From: DASRDB01 sp035652815
GTDB taxonomy: Bacteria; Chloroflexota; Ktedonobacteria; Ktedonobacterales; Ktedonobacteraceae
NCBI GenBank assembly: GCA_035652815.1
Contig: DASRDB010000012.1
Coordinates: 310,001 to 374,000 of the forward strand
Reading direction: 5' to 3'
DNA length: 64,000 bases
Both the position numbers and the translations under genes were made by a program. Below, one piece after another: positions 35,156-44,031 of the stretch. Numbering within the stretch: the stretch's first letter is position 1; each line of letters opens with the position of its first letter. A model generated the notes under the pieces. That model was not told where the DNA came from, made no database searches, and worked only from the letters and a program-made list of their open reading frames with translations.

Positions 35156-35668
35156 CGTAGCAGTAATAGGGGATGTGGATAAGCGGATAACTTTTCTTCG
35201 ATGTTTTTGGCAATCCTTCTCAAATGGCCTGAGAAGCGGCTTTAAAGCCTGTGGATAACTTATCCACAGGCTTTTTTTATGCGGATAAGTTGGGGATAAA
35301 GTGGGATAAACAGTGGATAAGTTGCTGGGTTTTGGGGATAACTTATCCCCGCCTGAGAAGCCTGTGGATAACTTATCCACAGGTAATGGGGATAACTTAT
35401 ATTACTTATCCCCAGTCCAGAAAAGCTGTGGATAACTTGTCCACAGCCCGTGTGGATAAGTGCCTGTCTGCTCGAATGCTATGTGGAAAGTGTGGATAAC
35501 TTATCCACAGTGATTGTTAATAAGTTTTTTGTTGGAACCCGCCTGTTAAACGATGTGGATAACTTTGGCGAAGAGAGAGAAAGAAGCTGGAGAAGAAAAC
35601 GACGTTGGAGCGACTTATACACATTTCTAAACACTTGTCCACATTTTTGCCCGATTTATCCACGTCTC

Positions 35669-35704
35669 AATAAATTTTCATGAACGTTTTCATGAAAATT
35701 TATT
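35669..35704. repeat. 36-bp AT-rich inverted repeat inside the array
   Basis: Two 16-bp perfect arms (AATAAATTTTCATGAA and its complement) with spacer CGTT. It sits in the only DnaA-box-poor stretch of the array (35563-35743 has no exact box). It may be an unwinding site or a binding site for another initiation protein. Confidence 0.7.
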
Positions 35705-35743
35705 CATGAAAAGATGAACGAAAATTCATCAACAGAAAGGCCA

Positions 35744-36126
35744 TGTGGATAATGTGGATAAGTTATCCACAGCCAATGTGGAAAAGCGCCTGCCCGATCG
35801 GTTGTCTTGTGGATAATGTGGATAAGTTATCCACAGCCAATGTGGAAAAGTATCTACCTGGTCGATTGCTATGTGGAAAGTGTGGAAAACTTATCCACAA
35901 GTAATGTGGAAAACTTATTACCGGCTGTTTGTTGTGTGGATAATGTGGATAAGTTATCCACAGCCAATGTGGAAAAGTATCTACCTGGTCGATTGCTATG
36001 TGGAAAGTGTGGAAAACTTATCCACAGCCTTTGTGGATAACTCGAAGAGGCTTAAAAAGCGCTGTGAATAATGTGGAAAACTTATCCACAGCCTTTGTGG
36101 ATAACTCAAAAAGGGCCAAAAATAAA
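35744..36126. repeat. six tandem units of about 64 bp carrying DnaA boxes
   Basis: Units begin at 35744, 35808, 35872, 35935, 35999 and 36063 (steps 64, 64, 63, 64, 64). Each opens TGTG(G/A)A and has a TTATCCACA about 19 nt in; the third unit begins with TGTGGAAAG. Units 2-3 and 4-5 are near-identical over about 80 bp, which indicates a 127-bp duplication. Confidence 0.8.
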
Positions 36127-36189
36127 AAGTTATCCACAATTAATGTGGATAACTAAGTGGAAAAATGTGCAAAACTTTCAGGAATGTGT

Positions 36190-38508
36190 TTATACTGGTA
36201 AAGCTCGTTCGGGAAAACGGACTCCCAGGTGCGCCACCAGTTTATACACTCGTAAAAGTTCGCCAATACTGATTGCTGAAGCAAATTCGTTATGCGCCTG
36301 TTGTGGTGTGTCGCCATCATAGACGCTGGCAATTATGCCCAGCATATCGACAAGTAGTTGCTCGCGGAATGGGTTCAGTAATTGCAGGCCCTTTCGCCAG
36401 GTATTTTCGCGTTCGTTCGATCCCTCCACACGTATCAGCGCGTCAACATATGGCCCCAGCAGCCAGGGCCAGGCGCTTCCCTGATGCAATGCATGCTGCT
36501 GATCTTCTATGCGTTCCTTTATATGGCCCACATATTCGTCTGCATCCGGCGAGAGCGTGCGCAATCCGAAAGGTGTCAGCAGGTGTTTTGTCACCACCTG
36601 GAAGACGGGACGCCAGTATTGCTCATCCAGCACCGGATAGCGCAGCGACAGCGCGAACAATTGATTGGGCCGGATGTGCGTATCCGGTTTCCCGGAACTA
36701 TCAATTACATCATACAGGTAGCCACCAAACGAGTACCAGAAGCGCTCGTTAAAGCTTTGACGGCATGCCTCGCCTGCTTCGCGATATGCATGGTGAGATT
36801 GGGGAATGCGCCCATTGTTATAGAGGTGCTGCGACCATTCGTGCATCAGCGAAAGCGCATTGTACCAGAGCGCGTTGACCTCGACTGCTTTACCTACACG
36901 GGGCGTAACTGGCGCGTCCTGAACACAAGCATTCATCCAGGTCATCGCCTTGCTGGCCTGTCCAGCGTAGAGCAGGCCATCTTCCGGGTCTACATGGATA
37001 CCGCATAATGTTCCCTGTGTGTATCGTTCGATACTTTCCGCCAGTCGCTCGTAGAGATCGTCCAGCAGTTCGTAGTCTCGCGTGGCGCGCAGGTAGGAAT
37101 CGAGCGCGTAGAAGTACCAGAGCGTAGTATCTGCGCTGCTGTAGTCTTCTTCTCGCAGGGGATGCTCTTTGTCCGGCATTCGATCTGGCAGCAGACCCTG
37201 CTTAAAGTAACGGGCCAGTGTACTTAAAATGCCCCTGGCTTCAGGGTAGCGTCTTGCGGCCAGCAAAATGCCGGGCAGCGCGATCAGCATGTCCCGCGTG
37301 GACTCATGGAGCGAATAAAAGCCGGAGAACAGTGTCGAAACGTGCCGGTTTTCAGGCAGGAAAGAAGGTCTGTTTTTCTCCTCGGACAAAACGCGGCTGC
37401 GCACAAAGCGATCTCCTGCCTGCATCAGCAAACGCAGGAATTCCTCACCTGATGGAGCAGAATCGCGCGTTCCATTAAAAGGCAGGACGGGGTGAGTATG
37501 CACTGCCTCGCCGCTTTCCCCGAAGTAGCGCTGCGATTGCAGCAGGCTGCGCTGGTAGTTGACCGCCTCTTCATAATTATAGGTCAGTTGGCGCGTTTGA
37601 AACACCTGCCCTGAGAGGTCTTCGGCAGTGACAATCAGGGTCAGCACAGCCTCTTCTCCTGGCCAGAGCCGCGTGCGGAAGACGCCCGGCAGATAGAGGT
37701 CATCGGTTGGCGCTTTCCCCGCTTCTCGGTCGTGGCGACGCAGAAATTTCCAGTACCAGACGCCGGTTGGCAAAAAGGTTGTCTGGCTCTCGCGATGTCC
37801 AACCGCGAAGATATGGTAGGGGTGCGCTCCATCGCGGGCGCGAATAGTACACCCGGCGACGCTCTGTCCGCTTTCCTCGATAGTATGCGTCTCTAGCGAG
37901 AAATTCCAGTCATGACTGCCGTATTGGGGCTGGTCAAATGGCCGGTAAGCGGCGAAAGGCAGCAGCGTAAGAGACAGCACGCGCTGCGAAGCATCGGGAT
38001 ATTCGCGATAGCGCGTCAGTCCCTTGTAAGAAGTCCTGCTCGCTCCACCCCATGATGCATTACCATGATAAGCTTCCTCGGGCGACGTTGTGCGCAAAAC
38101 GCGATACTGGATATAGGTTGTGTGCCTGCCCTTTGGCATCCAGATACGTTTCTCCAGCATGATGCCGTCGATGCCGCCCAGGTGATAGGTAAAGACCGGA
38201 AACCCCTCTTCCAGTCGGAACGATTCGAGGTGAACAAAACCCGCCGGATTGAGTACTCCGTCGCGGTATTCGTTCGTGCCCAGATAATATGTGCGCTGAT
38301 CGAAAATAATCTCTTCATCTATTTTTGCCAGCAGCAGGTGTGGCTTATCTCGCTCGATGGGCGCGACAAGCAATCCATGCTGCATGCGAGTCAGCGTACC
38401 CGCGATTGTGCCAGCCGCATAGCCGCCCTGCCCATTCGTCATCAGCCATTCACGGGTGATCGTTTCATTCAAATCACGACAAACATTCCGGTCAAAAAGA
38501 ATGGCCAT
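36190..38508 (-). CDS. glycogen debranching enzyme (amylo-alpha-1,6-glucosidase), archaeal/bacterial type
   Basis: 772 aa. N-terminal GDE_N domain: EWLMTNGQGGYAAGTIAGTLTRMQHGLLVAP, with FDQRTYYLGTNEY. The C-terminal (alpha/alpha)6 barrel includes PSFLPENRHVSTLFSGFYSLHESTRDMLIALPG, DTTLWYFYALDSYL, EVNALWYNALSLM and QGSAWPWLLGPYVDALI, the GH133-like set with acidic catalytic residues. It hydrolyses alpha-1,6 branch points of glycogen. It is transcribed towards the DnaA-box array and ends 37 bp from it. Confidence 0.92.
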   Translation of the reverse strand: MAILFDRNVCRDLNETITREWLMTNGQGGYAAGTIAGTLTRMQHGLLVAPIERDKPHLLLAKIDEEIIFDQRTYYLGTNEYRDGVLNPAGFVHLESFRLEEGFPVFTYHLGGIDGIMLEKRIWMPKGRHTTYIQYRVLRTTSPEEAYHGNASWGGASRTSYKGLTRYREYPDASQRVLSLTLLPFAAYRPFDQPQYGSHDWNFSLETHTIEESGQSVAGCTIRARDGAHPYHIFAVGHRESQTTFLPTGVWYWKFLRRHDREAGKAPTDDLYLPGVFRTRLWPGEEAVLTLIVTAEDLSGQVFQTRQLTYNYEEAVNYQRSLLQSQRYFGESGEAVHTHPVLPFNGTRDSAPSGEEFLRLLMQAGDRFVRSRVLSEEKNRPSFLPENRHVSTLFSGFYSLHESTRDMLIALPGILLAARRYPEARGILSTLARYFKQGLLPDRMPDKEHPLREEDYSSADTTLWYFYALDSYLRATRDYELLDDLYERLAESIERYTQGTLCGIHVDPEDGLLYAGQASKAMTWMNACVQDAPVTPRVGKAVEVNALWYNALSLMHEWSQHLYNNGRIPQSHHAYREAGEACRQSFNERFWYSFGGYLYDVIDSSGKPDTHIRPNQLFALSLRYPVLDEQYWRPVFQVVTKHLLTPFGLRTLSPDADEYVGHIKERIEDQQHALHQGSAWPWLLGPYVDALIRVEGSNERENTWRKGLQLLNPFREQLLVDMLGIIASVYDGDTPQQAHNEFASAISIGELLRVYKLVAHLGVRFPERALPV

Positions 38509-38755
38509 ACATCCCTCTCAATGAACACACGCTTCATTGCGCTTCAGAAAACACAAAATGACCTTCCCACGTTCCTTTAGAAAAAGGCGTTCCTAAAAAA
38601 TCCTTCGCTCTTTCTACTACTTTAGTGTATCATAAGCTACCCGTAGAGTGAGCATTTTTTACACGAATTTCTTGCAATGTTTCCAAAATTTTAACGTTGT
38701 GAGAATTTTGTGAGGCACTAACGTGATACTTGTGTTAGCGGTAATGTATGTACTA

Positions 38756-39127
38756 TCAGGAATGTTCGCACTGAGCAGGAGCATCAGAAAGATACTGCTC
38801 CCCAAAGCGTTTGATGGCCTCCATAATATCCACAAGCGCCATGCCTTTTTCGGTGAGGCTGTATTCGACACGTGGGGGAATTTCAGGGTAAGCCTGCCGC
38901 TTCACAAAGCCGGTCTCTTCGAGCATCTTTAAGCGCTGTGAAACGGTGCGAGGACTGACATTGCCCAGCGCCTCTAGCAGTTCGCCGAAGCGTTTTTTGC
39001 CCTGCAAAAGCGTATAGACCAGTATCAGCGTCGAGACATCGCCGAGCAGGCGCATAGCCCGGCCAAGCGGTTGTGTTGCGCAGGTTTCGGGTGATTCAGT
39101 TGTGTGCATTTTTTCAAGCTCACTCAT
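38756..39127 (-). CDS. HxlR family transcriptional regulator
   Basis: 123 aa. Winged helix with KKRFGELLEALGNVSPRTVSQRLKMLEETGFVKRQAYPEIPPRVEYSLTEKG in sections typical of HxlR. A lone Cys (CATQPLGRAMRLLG) precedes the first helix where many HxlR sensors carry a reactive thiol. Divergent from yceI, with its probable operator between them. Confidence 0.9.
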   Translation of the reverse strand: MSELEKMHTTESPETCATQPLGRAMRLLGDVSTLILVYTLLQGKKRFGELLEALGNVSPRTVSQRLKMLEETGFVKRQAYPEIPPRVEYSLTEKGMALVDIMEAIKRFGEQYLSDAPAQCEHS

Positions 39128-39168
39128 AGTGTTAAGTATACAATATTTTCAAAAGAATAACAATACCC

Positions 39169-39197
39169 TTGACAATAGTTGCTTTTCATAATATAAT
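39169..39197 (+). promoter_or_regulatory. consensus sigma-A promoter of the YceI gene
   Basis: TTGACA 39169-39174, 17-nt spacer, TATAAT 39192-39197: a perfect match to the housekeeping consensus, so strong expression is expected unless repressed. Confidence 0.85.
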
Positions 39198-39199
39198 TA

Positions 39200-39214
39200 C
39201 TTACATAAAGTAAG
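39200..39214. promoter_or_regulatory. candidate HxlR operator
   Basis: Inverted repeat CTTAC-ATAAA-GTAAG directly downstream of the -10 box, at the likely transcription start. The shape is similar to HxlR-family operators, so the divergent regulator is the likely ligand. Confidence 0.5.
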
Positions 39215-39280
39215 AATAAGAGGGAACGTAAGATATACGGTTCCCCAAAGCAAAAAAGTATTTTCAATGGAGGAAATACC

Positions 39281-39847
39281 ATGACAACTCAAAGTCAAAG
39301 CACGACCACTACTCGCAGCGTCTGGAAGCTGGACCCTGCCCATACCCTGGTTGAATTCTCGGCCAAGCACATGATGTTTACAACGGTGAAGGGCCATTTT
39401 AAGAAGGTCGATGGCACTATCGTTCTCGACGAGGCCAACCCCGCTAATTCCTCGGTGCAAGTCGAGATCGATGCATCGACGCTCTATACCGGCGTAGACT
39501 ATCGCGACAATCACCTGAAGTCCGCCGACTTCCTGGAAGTTGAGAAATATCCGGTTATCACCTTCAAAAGCACCCGTGTCGAGCCGGAAGGCAATGATCG
39601 CGCGAAGGTGATCGGAGACCTGACCATTCATGGCGTCACCCGCGAAGTGGTGCTGGATACCGAACTGACCGGGCGCGGCAAACCCCCCATGCCGGGCGCT
39701 CCCGAGACAGTCGGCTTCGAAGCTCGCGCGCAGATCAACCGCAAAGACTTCGGCCTGAACTGGAACGTTGCGCTTGAGACTGGCGGTGTGCTGGTCAGTG
39801 ACACGATCAAGATCGAGATCGCGGCAGAAGCGCATCTCCAGTCCTGA
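39281..39847 (+). CDS. YceI-like lipid-binding protein
   Basis: 188 aa. LDPAHTLVEFSAKHMMFTTVKGHF, then VQVEIDASTLYTGVDYRDNHLKSADFL and ITFKSTRVEP, GDLTIHGVTREVVLDTEL and RAQINRKDFGLNW form the YceI lipocalin-like barrel that binds polyisoprenoids. No signal peptide, so cytoplasmic. SD GGAGG. Confidence 0.93.
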   Translation: MTTQSQSTTTTRSVWKLDPAHTLVEFSAKHMMFTTVKGHFKKVDGTIVLDEANPANSSVQVEIDASTLYTGVDYRDNHLKSADFLEVEKYPVITFKSTRVEPEGNDRAKVIGDLTIHGVTREVVLDTELTGRGKPPMPGAPETVGFEARAQINRKDFGLNWNVALETGGVLVSDTIKIEIAAEAHLQS

Positions 39848-39871
39848 CTCGGCGCGCTTCGCTGACGATAT

Positions 39872-40345
39872 TCATCGCATTACTTTTTCGAGCGCCAGTT
39901 TAATCGCGCCAAGCAATTGCCTGTGGGTGCCCACATAGCGGCCCCATGGGCATTCTTTTGTTGACTCCCCAATTTGCCAGATGTAGTATAGTTGTCCATC
40001 ATCATCGATATCGGTTTGAATGATGATGGGGGTGGAAAGGGTGGCAAGCAGCCTCAGCAGGGTTTGCTCAGGGATACCGCACGAGGGGTCGCAATTGTCC
40101 TCGTGTCGTTGTGCGTCATCAGCGATAACCTTCCCCGGGCACACGATATCAGGCTGCTCATTCGCGCCCTCGTGCTGGATGACATAGCGCAGCGACTGGC
40201 CTTGAGTGGGAGCGCAGGTCCAGATGATAGTGCCTGTGCGCACCTGGCCCTCTATTGAGTAACGCACAAGATCGCTTATTTCATGTTCAGTAAAGTGAGC
40301 GGCCTGTCCCCACTTGGCTTCCAGACGGTTGTATTGTGCGTCCAT
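39872..40345 (-). CDS. conserved-looking protein of unknown function
   Basis: 157 aa from ATG 40345 (SD GGGAGG); the ATG at 40372 has none. The sequence has CPGKVIADDAQRHEDNCDPSCG with three cysteines and YIWQIGESTKECPWGRYVGTHRQLL. No known family. It could be a small cytoplasmic ligand or metal binder, but this is only a guess. Confidence 0.6.
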   Translation of the reverse strand: MDAQYNRLEAKWGQAAHFTEHEISDLVRYSIEGQVRTGTIIWTCAPTQGQSLRYVIQHEGANEQPDIVCPGKVIADDAQRHEDNCDPSCGIPEQTLLRLLATLSTPIIIQTDIDDDGQLYYIWQIGESTKECPWGRYVGTHRQLLGAIKLALEKVMR

Positions 40346-40508
40346 GTTTTCCTCCCGCACTGCGCAAAACATTGTTCCACCTCAAAGGCCTCGTCTGAGG
40401 TGACTTTTTATTTTACTGTTGTACGGGATAAACGCTGAGGTAGATCATAATTACGAGTTGTCTTGTATTTTTCTCTCACATGTCAGCTACAAAAATATGA
40501 TGCACAGA

Positions 40509-41093
40509 CTATTCAGTCAGGGCGCTTGATGTTAGCTTTTCCACATGGGTGATAATCGCCTGCGCGGCCTCGATCGGTGAGAGATTTGTTACATCCAATT
40601 CAAGGCACTTTGGATGCTCAATACGCAGCAGTTTGTACTTGCGGATTTTTTTGCGCGTTTTGTCAGCGACAATTTCCTTGAGACGCAATGCTCGCTCAGG
40701 AGAGGTAACACGACGACATAATTCTTCCAGTTCGCAGCGCAGGATCACTGGCACGAACAGCGCATTGCGTTTTGTCGCCAGGATTTCTACATCCTCATAC
40801 CAGCGACGATCAACCGGGCTTCCATCATAGAGCTGGTTGGTGAAGATAAAGCTGGTCTCCGGCTTGCTCAATTCCGCGATTGTGTCCAGGACGATACGGC
40901 GTATGCCCTCTATCTTTTGCCATACACCTGTTGGCAAAGGCGTTTTTCCATCAGCGCCAACCACACTGAATACTGGATTATTGATAAGATGATTATCAAC
41001 CAGCACCGCGCCCGTAAGCGCGGCTATTTCTTTGGCAATGGTATATTTGCCAGTGCCAGCAAAACCGATCAGGTACAAAATCGTGTTTTTCAT
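40509..41093 (-). CDS. P-loop kinase-like ATPase
   Basis: 194 aa. Walker A GFAGTGKYT at 10-18, followed by IAKEIAALTGAVLVDNHLINNPVF, and a lid-like Arg-rich stretch (RCELEELCRRVTSPERALRLKE). Its overall form matches small kinases of the shikimate/gluconate/zeta type. Substrate unknown. No antitoxin gene adjoins it, which argues against a zeta toxin. Confidence 0.7.
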   Translation of the reverse strand: MKNTILYLIGFAGTGKYTIAKEIAALTGAVLVDNHLINNPVFSVVGADGKTPLPTGVWQKIEGIRRIVLDTIAELSKPETSFIFTNQLYDGSPVDRRWYEDVEILATKRNALFVPVILRCELEELCRRVTSPERALRLKEIVADKTRKKIRKYKLLRIEHPKCLELDVTNLSPIEAAQAIITHVEKLTSSALTE

Positions 41094-41191
41094 GATCTAT
41101 AGCTTTCACGTGTCTGATTAGAGGAAAGGTGCAGGGTAAAATCTTGCCAGGTAGTGGTTCCAGGGAAGACTTCCATATCCTTGCGATTACT

Positions 41192-42067
41192 TCAAACTTT
41201 GATCAGATGCAGTACGTTTGTCAGCAACTCTGCTATCCCATGATAGGTGATGATAAGCAAGGCAAGCGGCACAAGGCTCACATGCACGTAGCGCCAGGCG
41301 CGAAAGATGCTGCATGCACGCTTCTGCTTTCGTAGAGACTGTGTTAGACGAGCATGCTCCCTCAGGGTTGCGTAAGCATAGCGAAAATCCACCTGCTCGT
41401 CCGGTGCAAGTTCAGGTATCTTGCTGAAGTACTTTCCCCCTTTTTCTAGAGCAAGGGTACAATATTCCTTGAAGGGCTGGGACTTTCCTGCGCTGCAACG
41501 TTCAACAATAGATTCCAACTCGTTGAGGCGACCTGTAATGGCCTTTGCGATGCCAACTCCATTCTTGCTGGCATCCTGGGCAATAATCCGGGCCTGCCAC
41601 TTATCGAGGAGGCGACCAACAATACCACTGAACGCAATGAAGATGAGCGCGTAAAGGGAGGGCATACCCCAGTAGTGGGCGGTGAAGCAATTTTCTTGAC
41701 CAGCGCAATCCCAGTGGAGAATGAAGCTGAAGCTGGCGTGCAGCAGGGCAAGCAATACTGAGGCGATGCCCAATGCCATATGCATCCACACCCAATTTTG
41801 TGCTTTCCACGGCAAGTTCCGCATGAATCGAGTGCGCAATGAGTAGGCTGCAGCCGCTAAAGTCATGATATAAGACATAACGCCGACGCGGAATATCCTA
41901 TCGAACCAGGGTCCTGTGAACACAGGGGCCTTAAAAACTACTCCGTACAGGACGTAAAAGATGATGCAGTAAACGGCAGCGAATAAGAACCAGTAGAATG
42001 CTGCTTTTGAAGTAGGCGTATGTCGCCGCCGGGTTTTCAACACGGGTGAACTGGTATGAACCGCCAT
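41192..42067 (-). CDS. cytochrome b/ferric-reductase-like membrane protein
   Basis: 291 aa from ATG 42067 (SD GAGGAG); the longer frame starting at 42202 overlaps the preceding gene. Four to five membrane helices. Histidines sit in pairs across helices (VWMHMALGIASVLLALLHASFSFILHW; RYVHVSLVPLALLIITYHG), which suits b-type haem. A cytoplasmic helical insert of about 90 residues splits the helices. Third gene of the operon with the polyferredoxin and FHA-oxidoreductase, 14 nt after the former, so it is probably the membrane anchor and quinone or haem site. Confidence 0.7.
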   Translation of the reverse strand: MAVHTSSPVLKTRRRHTPTSKAAFYWFLFAAVYCIIFYVLYGVVFKAPVFTGPWFDRIFRVGVMSYIMTLAAAAYSLRTRFMRNLPWKAQNWVWMHMALGIASVLLALLHASFSFILHWDCAGQENCFTAHYWGMPSLYALIFIAFSGIVGRLLDKWQARIIAQDASKNGVGIAKAITGRLNELESIVERCSAGKSQPFKEYCTLALEKGGKYFSKIPELAPDEQVDFRYAYATLREHARLTQSLRKQKRACSIFRAWRYVHVSLVPLALLIITYHGIAELLTNVLHLIKV

Positions 42068-42081
42068 CTCATTCTCCTCAT

Positions 42082-44022
42082 TTATTGTGTGCGGTGCAAA
42101 AGGATTTCTTCTGTTGAGCCAAAAAATTGGGCAGGTTGGACACGGAAGGCGGCACCGGTAGGACAGGCCTGCACACATGCCTGGTTGTTGTATCCCACGC
42201 ACAGATCACACTTGATCGCCAGCTTCTTGCGCATTTCGCCAGGGGCATCGAGCGGCTGCTCGCCATCCAGCGGCCCAGGAATGGCCCTGTTGCCGGGCAA
42301 TAATTGTTTGCCCCGCTCTTTGCCCGCGCCTTTAGTAAAGAATTGCGTAAACCTTTCCCAGGTAGAGCGCTCCTGAGCTTCCTCAGCAAGGGAGACAATC
42401 GAAATGTTATCATAGGGACAGCGTTCAGCACAGATGCCACAACCGATACAGCTTTCGGTAATGTAGACCTCACCACCCGGCATGCGGGCAATACCGGCCC
42501 GACTGCACAGCATGCACACCGGGTCCTGGCACTGGCGACAGGAGGTAGCAATGCTGATGTTGCCAACGATCATGCCCTTACGATTCATGCGCGAGCGCCC
42601 ATGCCGCCGCTCGCAGGCTTCCTCACACTTATTGCATTGGACGCACTTATCCAGGTCAATGACCAGCACTTCTGTGCCTTCAACGACGCCATTACCAACC
42701 AGCGCTCGCAGCTCGGCACGCGCTTCAGCATCCGCAAATGATGTGGAGGAGGCGGTACGTAAGAAGTCCATCGGACCAATAAAACTCTGAGCCGCCTCTG
42801 CCGATGCGCGATACGTGCGCAGGCGTGTGATAAATCGCTGGTTGACTTCAGGGTAGCGAGCGAGAATAGTACGTGTCACCTCGTGTGGAATCACAGCTAC
42901 CTGAACGCGGTTAATGGCAGTAACGGTAACCGCCTCGCCATCACCGAGCAGGTCAAGTCCGCCTGCGAAGTAGTCTCCTCTTTGACGGTAGGCAATGATG
43001 CGCTCATCGCTTTTATTGCGACCGGTGCCCATCATGGTTTGACGTGCCACTTTCACAAAGCCTTCCATTATAATGTGCAGCGCCTCGCGCATCGGCTGGC
43101 CTGCATCGCTTTCAGTGAAGAGCTGCTCGCCGCGAGCATAGTCTTTGAACTGTATCTTACTGGCAAGCCAGCGTAGATCATGATCTACAACCCCCTGGAA
43201 AATGGCCATGCTCTTCAAAACGGTTTCGATAGAGCGTTCATTGTTCAGGCGCGTGAAGTAGCTGCGCACTGCGGGAACGATCTCCATCATGCGTTGTATG
43301 ACTTGCTCCGGCACGTCCAGAACCACCGAGGCGGTCTGAGCGCGTGCGGTTGCGTTGCGCTGCTGGCCACTGAGCATACCGCGTTCACCCATAAACTCGC
43401 CCCGGCGCACGATAGCGAGCGGCAAATCTTCCCCCTGCGTCCCGGTAGAGGAGATGAGAAAGCGCCCCTCCAGAACAAGCAGAATATTGCGCCCATATTC
43501 GCCCTCGTGTAGTGCCACCGCTCCGGGCATAAACGTTAAAATCTTTGAGTTGGCGATAAAGTGCAACAGGTAGTTGTCCGGCACCTGTTGCGGGTCATTG
43601 AACATCGGCTGTTCACGCAGGCGGCTCAGCAGCAATGGTACATTCCAGCCGGGAGGCAGGTAATTCAGCACTCGACTCATATCCACTGTGCCATTCCATG
43701 ATATGCCCAGGCGCTGCTTGAGTGAGAGCATGAGCAGGTCGCGATGGTTATTGACAGGGCAGACCGGAACGCATGAGCCGCACATCACACATTGATCGGT
43801 AAATTTTGCTACGTGAGGTGCGATCTCATCGGAGATCGTAGCAAGATTGAGGTCGGCAATGTTGACCATTGAAGACAAAGGTACCGGGCATGCTCTCATA
43901 CAGCGGTCGCAGCCAATACACATATCTATTTCAAATTGCACCTCGTCCTCAGTCAGGGGAACAAGACCGGTACGATGTTCAATGCCCACCACAAGGGGCT
44001 GTTTTGGAGAGCGAATTTGCAT
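42082..44022 (-). CDS. polyferredoxin with cyclic-nucleotide-binding domains
   Basis: 646 aa. Domain order: two 4Fe-4S motifs at Cys35-x2-C38-x2-C41-x3-C45 and Cys78-x2-C81-x2-C84-x3-C88; two Crp-like cNMP-binding modules about 155-260 and 270-400 (GEFMGERGMLSGQQRNATARA, GDYFAGGLDLLGDGEAVTVTA); then a dicluster region 455-560 with CVQCNKCEEAC, SCRQCQDPVCMLC and CIGCGICAERCPYD; and a last CDLCVGYNNQACVQACP group. It should pass electrons through several iron-sulfur clusters under control of a bound nucleotide. SD AGGAAGG overlaps the stop of the preceding gene. Confidence 0.88.
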   Translation of the reverse strand: MQIRSPKQPLVVGIEHRTGLVPLTEDEVQFEIDMCIGCDRCMRACPVPLSSMVNIADLNLATISDEIAPHVAKFTDQCVMCGSCVPVCPVNNHRDLLMLSLKQRLGISWNGTVDMSRVLNYLPPGWNVPLLLSRLREQPMFNDPQQVPDNYLLHFIANSKILTFMPGAVALHEGEYGRNILLVLEGRFLISSTGTQGEDLPLAIVRRGEFMGERGMLSGQQRNATARAQTASVVLDVPEQVIQRMMEIVPAVRSYFTRLNNERSIETVLKSMAIFQGVVDHDLRWLASKIQFKDYARGEQLFTESDAGQPMREALHIIMEGFVKVARQTMMGTGRNKSDERIIAYRQRGDYFAGGLDLLGDGEAVTVTAINRVQVAVIPHEVTRTILARYPEVNQRFITRLRTYRASAEAAQSFIGPMDFLRTASSTSFADAEARAELRALVGNGVVEGTEVLVIDLDKCVQCNKCEEACERRHGRSRMNRKGMIVGNISIATSCRQCQDPVCMLCSRAGIARMPGGEVYITESCIGCGICAERCPYDNISIVSLAEEAQERSTWERFTQFFTKGAGKERGKQLLPGNRAIPGPLDGEQPLDAPGEMRKKLAIKCDLCVGYNNQACVQACPTGAAFRVQPAQFFGSTEEILLHRTQ

Positions 44023-44031
44023 ACTACCTTC

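Larger units (their letters stand above)
35090..36152. other. oriC: DnaA-box array, candidate chromosomal replication origin (oriC)
   Basis: 27 exact DnaA boxes (TTATCCACA or TGTGGATAA) in 1063 bp. Forward starts: 35090, 35260, 35373, 35501, 35763, 35827, 35891, 35954, 36018, 36082, 36130. Reverse starts: 35174, 35250, 35363, 35427, 35451, 35491, 35554, 35744, 35753, 35808, 35817, 35935, 35944, 36032, 36096, 36144. Many one-mismatch boxes (TTGTCCACA 35437 and 35635, TTATACACA 35615, TGTGGAAAA at seven sites) fill the gaps. An AT-rich tract at 35111-35155 and an AT-rich palindrome at 35669-35704 could unwind. dnaG is on one side; dnaA is not in the window. A DnaA-titration locus is the alternative. 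Confidence 0.8.

Noticed and set aside
35744..36126. CRISPR array
   Set aside because: The 64-bp tandem has no unique spacers; the repeats are DnaA boxes in both orientations.
35132..36322. Several 66-83 residue open frames with repeated WISYPQ or NLSTA-like sequence
   Set aside because: They are translations of DnaA boxes and the 64-bp repeats, in both directions, with no SD and no protein-like composition.
40509..41093. Zeta toxin
   Set aside because: It has a P-loop kinase form, but no epsilon-like partner gene adjoins it.
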